Source: Nanosynbacter sp. (lineage in GTDB: Bacteria; Patescibacteriota; Saccharimonadia; Saccharimonadales; Saccharimonadaceae). Taken from it: a DNA stretch of 34,414 nt. The translations under genes and the position numbers were made by a program. Of this stretch, positions 29,823 to 34,414 are shown piece by piece. Position 1 is the first letter of the stretch. The number at the start of each line of letters is the position of its first letter. The stretch is taken from the NCBI GenBank assembly GCA_015257605.1, contig JABZJV010000002.1:1-34414 (forward strand), given 5' to 3'. The notes below the pieces were generated by a model that saw only the letters and a program-made list of their open reading frames with translations, searched no databases and was not told where the DNA came from.

Positions 29823-30470
29823 ATGGATGTTCTGTATATAATTATTGTTTTGGTGGTGATATTTGTGTCGATGACGTTGCATGAATTAGCTCACGGTTTA
29901 GTGGCGAATAGTTTGGGTGATCGAACTGCGTATGATTTTGGCAGATTAACTTTGAATCCGATAAAACATATAGACCCGTATATGACTATATTACTGCCGA
30001 TGATAATAATTATCACAAACATGACGACTGGGGCTAGCATGCCAATCTTTGGTGGTGCAAAACCAGTGCCTTTTAACCCAAGCAACATAAAGTATGGCGA
30101 AATTGGAGTGGCATTGGTAGCTATAAGCGGTCCGTTAGTGAACTTCCTTTTAGCGTTTGTAGCGTACGCAATACTTGTGGTCTCTAAGTCCGAGGCAGGT
30201 TCTTTGTTTAATTCTGTACTAACGGCTTTTACAATGGTGAATTTAGGGTTTTTTGCTTTCAATATAATTCCGATACCACCATTGGATGGATCGCGGGTAC
30301 TGTATGCGCTTGCTCCTGATTTTGTGAGGAGTATTTTCGATACTATAGAGAGATATGGTGTTTTATTAATTTTTGCCATAGTTATGGTTGGTGGTTCGTT
30401 AATGGTTACTTATATGAACTTTATAATCGTAAACATACTAAAAGGATTCTCTATCGTTTTTGGCGGGTAG
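29823..30470 (+). CDS. Site-2-protease-type M50 metallopeptidase
   Basis: Family M50 enzymes cleave substrates within the membrane, often anti-sigma factors. The 215-aa protein has several membrane helices. The zinc site His20-Glu21-x-x-His24 lies in the first helix (TLHELAHG) and the third ligand in NIIPIPPLDGSRVL. There is no PDZ domain, placing it with the short FwdE/Rv-like or SpoIVFB-like group rather than RseP. An IFGGAKPVPFNP segment, typical of this group, lies between. The substrate is unknown. It has almost no leader and no SD. Confidence 0.9.
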   Translation: MDVLYIIIVLVVIFVSMTLHELAHGLVANSLGDRTAYDFGRLTLNPIKHIDPYMTILLPMIIIITNMTTGASMPIFGGAKPVPFNPSNIKYGEIGVALVAISGPLVNFLLAFVAYAILVVSKSEAGSLFNSVLTAFTMVNLGFFAFNIIPIPPLDGSRVLYALAPDFVRSIFDTIERYGVLLIFAIVMVGGSLMVTYMNFIIVNILKGFSIVFGG

Positions 30471-30473
30471 TCG

Positions 30474-30482
30474 TGGTACAAT
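30474..30482 (+). promoter_or_regulatory. Extended -10 promoter of the 6S-like RNA
   Basis: TGGTACAAT (30474-30482) places the start at about A30489, the first base of the closing stem. TATAAT at 30482-30487 is an alternative. Confidence 0.6.
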
Positions 30483-30488
30483 ATAATT

Positions 30489-30629
30489 AGCCTCTTAGGC
30501 ACCAGCGTATATGATTTTCCTAACAAATCATTGATAGGGATCTCAACAGCAGTATTCTCGTGGGAATATTGTGAGAGAACCCACCTTGCAATAAGCGGGG
30601 AATATCAGTCGCTAGCCTGGAGGCTTTTT
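30489..30629 (+). ncRNA. Structured RNA, 6S RNA-like candidate
   Basis: A 141-nt stretch folds into one long interrupted hairpin. 489-500 pairs with 615-625 over 11 bp with one bulge; AGCG (504-507) with CGCT (610-613); 513-520 with 599-606 (one mismatch). An open AT-rich centre follows, then an apical stem (TCTCA 541-545 with TGAGA 572-576; 551-557 with 564-570). (Add 30,000 to these numbers.) A small CTT/AAG hairpin sits on the 3' side of the open centre. This closing stem, bubble and apical stem layout is what 6S RNA uses to mimic an open promoter. AGCC/GGCT (30614-30625 region) plus TTTTT is the terminator. That it is an RNA gene is well supported; the 6S identity is inferred. Confidence 0.6.
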
Positions 30630-30630
30630 G

Positions 30631-30639
30631 TGATATAAT
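30631..30639 (+). promoter_or_regulatory. Extended -10 promoter of rnpB
   Basis: TGATATAAT (30631-30639) predicts a start at about 30646, the first bases of the RNase P RNA P1 stem. Confidence 0.7.
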
Positions 30640-30644
30640 TACGC

Positions 30645-30998
30645 TAGGCTATCGGGTAATCGCTGGTTCTTTACAGAACAAGAGGAAAGTCCGGGCAGCG
30701 TAGGACATGGCAGTCGCTAACGGCGACCAGAGGTAACTCTAGGGAAAGTGCCACAGAAACGATACCGCTATCTCAAATCTGCTTAATGTACGATGACTGA
30801 TAGTAAGGGTGAAAAGAGCGGTGTAAGAGACCGTAGCCGACTATGGTGACATAGAAGGAGGGTAAACCCTGCCAGCTGCAAGGTGTATTATCGCATAAGT
30901 TGTTCGCTTGATAATACTAACATCCGCTTGAGCTGTACAGCAATGTACAGCCTAGATAGATGATTACCAATAACAGAACCCGGCTTATAGATAGCCTA
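30645..30998 (+). ncRNA. rnpB: RNase P RNA (class A-like)
   Basis: RNase P RNA matures the 5' ends of tRNAs. The universally conserved blocks are present: GAGGAAAGTCCGGGC (30680s, CR I), CAGAAACGATACCGC-like region, AAGGGTGAAAAGAGCGGTGTAAGAGACC (CR II-III region), and ACAGAACCCGGCTTATAG near the end (CR V). The ends TAGGCTATC (30645-30653) and GATAGCCTA (30990-30998) form P1. About 354 nt is a normal size. Terminator at 30995-31037. Confidence 0.95.
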
Positions 30999-31037
30999 AT
31001 AAAAGACCGCTAGTTGATCTCGCGGTCTTTTATTAGG
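30995..31037. terminator. 16-bp bidirectional terminator of rnpB and rplT
   Basis: Arms 30995-31010 and 31022-31037 pair perfectly over 16 bp. T runs occur on both strands. The left arm overlaps the last bases of P1 of rnpB. Confidence 0.85.
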
Positions 31038-31073
31038 TTTTATTAGGCTTAATTCTAAGTAGAAGAAGAATTT

Positions 31074-31421
31074 TTATTGCTTTGTTGCTTCTTTGACGAT
31101 CTCAGAAAAAGCTTCCGGCTCGTTGACGGCTAGGTCAGCGAGGACCTTACGGTTGATTTCAATGTTGGTCGCGCGAAGACCTGCTATCAATTTACCGTAG
31201 GTTGTGCCGTTTTGGCGGGCAGCTGCATTGATACGAGTAATCCACAGGCTGCGCAAATCGCGCTTTTTGTTGCGGCGGTCGCGATATGCGTACTGCAAGG
31301 CGCGAATCACGGCTTGCTTAGCTAAGCGAAAGCTGCGGGTACGGTTATGCTGCATTCCCTTGGCTAATTTTAAGGTCTTCTTATGTTTCGCCGAAGCGGC
31401 GACTCCTCGTTTGACTCGCAT
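31074..31421 (-). CDS. rplT: 50S ribosomal protein bL20
   Basis: The 115-aa basic protein has the bL20 pattern: MRVKRGVAASAKHKK, a long N-terminal helix region with HNRTRSFRLAKQAVIRALQYAYRDRRNKKRD, and a globular end FRSLWITRINAAARQNG-type (here LRSLWITRINAAA). It is needed early in 50S assembly. It ends the infC-rpmI-rplT operon, 3 nt after rpmI. In other bacteria L20 represses this operon by binding its mRNA. Confidence 0.97.
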   Translation of the reverse strand: MRVKRGVAASAKHKKTLKLAKGMQHNRTRSFRLAKQAVIRALQYAYRDRRNKKRDLRSLWITRINAAARQNGTTYGKLIAGLRATNIEINRKVLADLAVNEPEAFSEIVKEATKQ

Positions 31422-31424
31422 ATA

Positions 31425-31619
31425 TTAGACTCCCAATGCTCGCTTAACGTTTTTTGCTATGCCGCCTTTAATAATAGCGCTGGTATTGATATTTCGCTTG
31501 CGCGACTTGCTTTTTTTGGATAGCATGTGGTTCCCGAATGCGCGGCGACGGGTAAGTTTGCCGGTACTGGTTAGCTTGATGCGCTTAGCAGTGCCCTTGT
31601 GGGTCTTCATTTTTGGCAT
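31425..31619 (-). CDS. rpmI: 50S ribosomal protein bL35
   Basis: The 64-aa basic protein starts MPKMKTHKGTAKRIKLTSTGKL and contains the conserved RRRAFGNHMLSKKS, as expected for bL35. Its ATG overlaps the infC stop by 1 nt (TAATG), and AAGGAG lies within the last infC codons, so it is coupled to infC. Confidence 0.96.
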   Translation of the reverse strand: MPKMKTHKGTAKRIKLTSTGKLTRRRAFGNHMLSKKSKSRKRNINTSAIIKGGIAKNVKRALGV

Positions 31620-32125
31620 TATTTACTCCTTATTACTATGCTGAGATTTCTCCCGGCCATCGTTGGTTTTTGCTCGAGCGTAGCTTCGTCTTTTAGCTGT
31701 TCCATCATCTTGTCTATCAAGTCATAACCTAAGTTTTTATGGGCTATTTCTCGACCGCGGAAGAAAATAAGGATTTTTACTTTATGTCCGTCCGACAAGA
31801 AAGCGCGTATTTTGCGCAGCTTGATCTCTAGATCGTTACTACCGATTTTCAAACCAAATCGCATTTGCTTTAGCTCGTTGGCTTTATTATTGCGCCGTGC
31901 TTTTTGCTGCTCCTTCATCTTCTGATATTGATATTTTCCCCAATCAACAATCTTAGCTACAGGAGGGTTAGCTTTAGGCGATATTTCTACTAAATCAACG
32001 CCTGCTTTTTGTGCAATATCTAGAGCTTCTCTTAAAGACATAACGCCAAGCTGCTTACCGTCAGCCCCGATCACGCGAAGCTCATTGCTGCGGATAGCGT
32101 TATTTATGCGAGTTGAATTATTAAT
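31619..32125 (-). CDS. infC: Translation initiation factor IF-3, ATT start
   Basis: IF-3 binds the 30S subunit and checks start codons. I place the start at ATT (32125-32123): AAAGGAG (32139-32133) lies 7 nt upstream, and the 17 residues gained (NNSTRINNAIRSNELR) match the normal IF-3 N-terminus (NE.IR..EVR). The protein is then 168 aa, normal length. A GTG at 32074 would cut into the N-domain. No in-frame ATG is available. The N-domain (IGADGKQLGVMSLREAL, VDLVEISPKANPPVAKIVDWGKYQY) and C-domain (KQMRFGLKIGSNDLEIKLRKIRAFL, VKILIFFRGREIAHKNLG) follow. AUU starts allow autoregulation of infC in E. coli. Confidence 0.93.
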   Translation of the reverse strand: MNNSTRINNAIRSNELRVIGADGKQLGVMSLREALDIAQKAGVDLVEISPKANPPVAKIVDWGKYQYQKMKEQQKARRNNKANELKQMRFGLKIGSNDLEIKLRKIRAFLSDGHKVKILIFFRGREIAHKNLGYDLIDKMMEQLKDEATLEQKPTMAGRNLSIVIRSK

Positions 32126-32188
32126 CGTAGTTCTCCTTTAGAACAGTTGTTTTACTGAGTCTATACTCGCTGTACATGGTAACAAATT

Positions 32189-32217
32189 ACCGATAATAAA
32201 TCAAGCTCGTTATCGGT
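32189..32217 (-). terminator. Hairpin after comM, possible weak terminator
   Basis: ACCGATAA (32189-32196 side) and TTATCGGT (32210-32217) form an 8-bp inverted repeat that overlaps the comM stop codon. A second hairpin GGTAA/TTACC (32178-32191) lies next to it. No strong T run. infC probably has its own promoter here, but I cannot assign one. Confidence 0.4.
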
Positions 32218-33730
32218 ATTGGAGAGCTTCTGCGATATGTGCAGCTTGTATTTTGGCGCTATTGTCTAGATCTGCAATAGTGCGGGCGACACGGATGATT
32301 TTGAAATAGCTGCGTGGGCTCAAGCTCAGTTTATCTGAAGCCTGCGACAACATATTTTTTGATTTCTCATCAAGTTTAGCAAACGTATTTATTTCTCTAT
32401 TTGTTAAGTTACTGTTGTATTTATCGCTACAATTGTATCTTATCGATTGGATATTGAGGGCGCTCTGAATCAAGTTTACTGCTGTTTTATGTTGTTTACA
32501 AGACAACGAATTATACGAAGACAATGTACTGTTCGGTACGCGCGAGACGTGTACGACTAAATCAATTCTATCCATAAGCGGACCCGATAGCTTGCGTTGA
32601 TAATTTAATATTTGCGCTGGAGTGCAGGAGCATTCTTTGGTTTGGTCGCCAAAATACCCGCAAGGACAAGGGTTCATGGTAGCAACCAGCATAAAGTTAG
32701 CAGGGTAGGTGGCGCGCATACGCGATCTGGTAATAGTAACTTTCTTGTCTTCCAGGGGTTGTCTCAGGGCTTCAATAGAAGAATGCGAGAACTCAGGTAT
32801 TTCATCTAAGTAAAGTACTCCTAGGTGCGCTAGGCTAATCTCGCCAGGTTTCGGGCTTGATCCGCCGCCGATAAGCGATGTCTGGCTGGCTGTGTGGTGC
32901 GGGGAACGAAACGGACGCTGACGGATAATAGATTCTGTCGAGGAACCCTCTATGCTGTATATTTTTGTGGCCGCTAACATTTCTTCAGGCGAGAGCGGAG
33001 GTAGTAGGTTAGGTAGGGTTTTTGCTAGCATTGATTTTCCGGCTCCCGGAGGTCCGGATAACAATATATTATGATGTCCTGCCGCTGCGATTATGAGGGC
33101 GCGTTTTGCTTGTTCTTGACCGGCAACTTCATCGAGCAGGGTTTGTTTGTTGGGCCCGCTTTCTTCTGAATAAATGTGCGGACAAACAGCATCCTTGGCG
33201 ATGGTTTTTTCTTTCTTTAAATGTAGGTAAAGCTGCTTGATATTATCTACAGGTATGATATTTATGCTGCCTACGAGAGACGCTTGATTGGCGTTATTAG
33301 AAGGTAAGTATATAGTATTAATACCAGATTTTTTTGCGGTTTCGGCGATATTGATAGCGCCGCTAGTGGGGCGGATGTCTCCGTTGAGTGCTAGCTCGCC
33401 AGCAAATATAGAATTTGCAACATCCTGTTCACGGAGTTGTCCGGCTGATAACAAGATAGACAAGGCGATAGGTAGGTCATAATGTGTACCTTCCTTTGGA
33501 ATTTCGGCAGGTGCAAGGTTGATAGTGATACGTTTAGTCGGGTATTCTAGGCCAGAATTGACGATGGCGCTGCGGACTCGTTCTTTAGATTCGTCGATTG
33601 ATTTATTACCGAGACCAACTATGCGTATACTAGGCAGCCCATTTGATATGTCACTTTCTACTTCTACGATACTGCCATCGTATCCAACGGGTGAAACCGT
33701 AAGGATTTTAGCGGTTGATGCCATGACCAT
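32210..33730 (-). CDS. comM: ComM-family AAA+ ATPase (YifB, Mg-chelatase-like)
   Basis: ComM is a hexameric helicase that extends branch migration during natural transformation. The 506-aa protein has an N-terminal Lon-protease-like domain (about 1-170), then the AAA+ core: Walker A LLSGPPGAGKSMLAK, Walker B GVLYLDEIPEF, sensor region ATMNPCPCGYFGD with the family's cysteine cluster (CPCG and CSCTPAQ), and LSGPLMDRIDL. It ends in the C-terminal lid (SPRSYFKIIRVARTIADLD). Two ATGs are close (33730, 33724). Together with the T4P genes it supports natural competence. It is divergent from tmRNA. Confidence 0.93.
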   Translation of the reverse strand: MVMASTAKILTVSPVGYDGSIVEVESDISNGLPSIRIVGLGNKSIDESKERVRSAIVNSGLEYPTKRITINLAPAEIPKEGTHYDLPIALSILLSAGQLREQDVANSIFAGELALNGDIRPTSGAINIAETAKKSGINTIYLPSNNANQASLVGSINIIPVDNIKQLYLHLKKEKTIAKDAVCPHIYSEESGPNKQTLLDEVAGQEQAKRALIIAAAGHHNILLSGPPGAGKSMLAKTLPNLLPPLSPEEMLAATKIYSIEGSSTESIIRQRPFRSPHHTASQTSLIGGGSSPKPGEISLAHLGVLYLDEIPEFSHSSIEALRQPLEDKKVTITRSRMRATYPANFMLVATMNPCPCGYFGDQTKECSCTPAQILNYQRKLSGPLMDRIDLVVHVSRVPNSTLSSYNSLSCKQHKTAVNLIQSALNIQSIRYNCSDKYNSNLTNREINTFAKLDEKSKNMLSQASDKLSLSPRSYFKIIRVARTIADLDNSAKIQAAHIAEALQYR

Positions 33731-33772
33731 ATAGTTAAAAGTTAATCATACTATACGGATGATGTAAATAAG

Positions 33773-33781
33773 TGATATAAT
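33773..33781 (+). promoter_or_regulatory. Extended -10 promoter of tmRNA
   Basis: TGATATAAT (33773-33781), predicted start near 33788, 8 nt before the mature 5' end. Confidence 0.65.
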
Positions 33782-33795
33782 GTTAAGAGTAACGT

Positions 33796-34191
33796 GGGGC
33801 TGATATAGCGTTCGACGTAGAGAATTTAACAGGTTGTTTTGCGTACCGACTTCTGACGTTATCAGAATTAATAGTTGCAAACTTTGCAAACAGAGCGAAG
33901 GCGTTTGTTGCATCATTGATGCCACGGCAGACAGCCTTTGCGCTAGCTGCGTAATATTACTGGCAGCCGCATCCGCCTAGATTCTTGCTATAGGCTAGGT
34001 GTGTCATATCTAGCAAGATCGGTTAATTGATACTTCTGCTATATCATTAATTAAGATTTTAAGCAGATCGCTAGTTCGTATGTTTGTCTAGCTTTGAGCG
34101 GATAAGCGATTATTTAACGAGTTAGACTATGTGCGTAGACAAACAACAGGTTACTCTGCGGACCCGGGGGCGGTACCCGGCAGCTCCACCA
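33796..34191 (+). ncRNA. ssrA: tmRNA, one-piece
   Basis: tmRNA rescues stalled ribosomes. GGGGCTG (33796-33802) pairs with CAGCTCC (34181-34187, one G-U), then A and encoded CCA; the T arm GCGGACCCGGGGGCGGTACCCG-type region lies before it. The tag frame resumes at GCA (33877-33879), right after TAGTT as in E. coli, and stops at TAA (33952-33954), giving a 25-residue tag that starts Ala-Asn-Phe and ends Phe-Ala-Leu-Ala-Ala. Only the ALAA end resembles other bacteria. About 396 nt long. Confidence 0.95.
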
Positions 34192-34205
34192 CATCGTTTG
34201 TTGCA

Positions 34206-34225
34206 GAGCCTTTCGGGCTCTTTTT
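34206..34225 (+). terminator. Terminator of tmRNA
   Basis: GAGCC (34206-34210) and GGCTC (34216-34220) form the stem, followed by TTTTT. Confidence 0.88.
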
Positions 34226-34235
34226 GATTTATGCG

Positions 34236-34338
34236 ATAAAAAAGAATGACTACCTGCGAGTAGTAGTCATTCTAATGGTTGTGGAGTTTTCTGAAGTGTT
34301 TATTTCTGGTTCCTGTATAATTTTTTTATTCAGGAACT
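34236..34338 (-). ncRNA. Small RNA candidate of about 103 nt
   Basis: On the minus strand a consensus promoter (34345-34373) places the start at A34338. The RNA opens with a hairpin (GTTCCTG 34337-34331 with CAGGAAC), then about 50 nt of A-rich sequence without a clear stem. It ends in a perfect 11-bp terminator stem followed by T6. No ORF with a ribosome-binding site is present; only a 6-codon ATG frame lies inside the terminator. It is convergent with tmRNA. I recognise no known family. Confidence 0.6.
34238..34273 (-). terminator. Strong terminator of the small RNA
   Basis: AGAATGACTAC (34273-34263) and GTAGTCATTCT (34253-34243) on the minus strand pair perfectly over 11 bp, followed by TTTTTT. 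Confidence 0.88.
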
Positions 34339-34344
34339 ATCTCT

Positions 34345-34373
34345 ATAGTAATGTGAAAATCTGCTTGTGTCAA
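34345..34373 (-). promoter_or_regulatory. Consensus promoter of the small RNA
   Basis: On the minus strand TTGACA (34373-34368), exactly 17 nt, TACTAT (34350-34345). Confidence 0.75.
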
Positions 34374-34414
34374 TGTTTTTTAGCAAGATTGCTAGGTAAA
34401 AAATACCACACTAG

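Noticed and set aside
29891..30379. Antisense frame of 162 codons opposite the M50 protease gene
   Set aside because: The plus-strand frame has clear HEXXH and LDG motifs; the antisense one has none.
34240..34265. Six-codon ATG frame as a leader peptide of an attenuator
   Set aside because: It lies inside the terminator stem, lacks an SD, and no gene follows on that strand before tmRNA.
1..34414. Recoding of TGA to glycine, as in Gracilibacteria/SR1
   Set aside because: Several genes end cleanly at TGA, including ATGA overlaps, and no in-frame TGA is needed in conserved proteins.

Overview
The window looks like a chromosomal segment of a small-genome bacterium of the Patescibacteria/CPR type, most likely Saccharibacteria (TM7). 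That placement is an inference. It rests on densely packed housekeeping genes, a secretin-less type IV pilus (T4P) locus, a single Xer recombinase, a threonyl-tRNA synthetase without a TGS domain, and degenerate or very small paralogues. TGA acts as a stop (for example in ATGA overlaps at 8475 and 22963), so the genetic code is standard, unlike Gracilibacteria/SR1. I saw no CRISPR array, insertion sequence or prophage.

Layout. 1-1743: two unrecognised genes, the first with a phosphoribosyltransferase-like motif and cut by the window edge. 1941-3621: rpsF-ssb-rpsR and efp. 3668-6172: a membrane-anchored beta-lactamase-like protein and tlyA. 6249-7331 (minus): ychF. 7426-19012: the T4P locus, pilM-N-O, a small membrane protein, pilB-T-C, the major-pilin-like gene, the prepilin peptidase, then four minor pilins ending in a GspK/PilX-like protein. 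19048-19971 (minus): a Xer recombinase. 20105-24651: ndk, tRNA-Arg, a PH-domain membrane protein, a SurA/PrsA-like foldase, tRNA-Asp, tRNA-Thr, a small membrane protein and a family 2 glycosyltransferase. 24651-25421: a noncoding-looking stretch with a 29-codon leaderless ORF, tRNA-Val and a T-box leader. 25422-29468: thrS, miaA, a winged-helix protein and a degenerate metallo-beta-lactamase-fold protein. 29527-30470: rpmB (minus) and a site-2 protease homologue. 30489-31000: a 6S-like RNA candidate and rnpB. 31074-33730 (minus): infC-rpmI-rplT and comM. 33796-34191: tmRNA, then a convergent small-RNA candidate at the right edge.

How the parts work together. The T4P locus (assembly and retraction ATPases, platform, peptidase, five pilin-like proteins), with comM nearby, fits pilus-driven DNA uptake and/or host-cell attachment. 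The rest is translation: ribosomal proteins, IF3, EF-P, ThrRS, MiaA, TlyA, tmRNA and RNase P.

The most notable signals are in expression control. Six genes have a -10 box exactly 6 nt before the start codon, which predicts leaderless mRNAs. A thrS T-box leader carries UGGA, matching the U73-CCA end of tRNA-Thr, and can also pair with the thrS Shine-Dalgarno (SD) sequence. Divergent tRNA-Val and thrS promoters share one palindromic -35 box. infC appears to start with ATT. Two structured RNAs and one tiny basic protein would be missed by standard gene calling.
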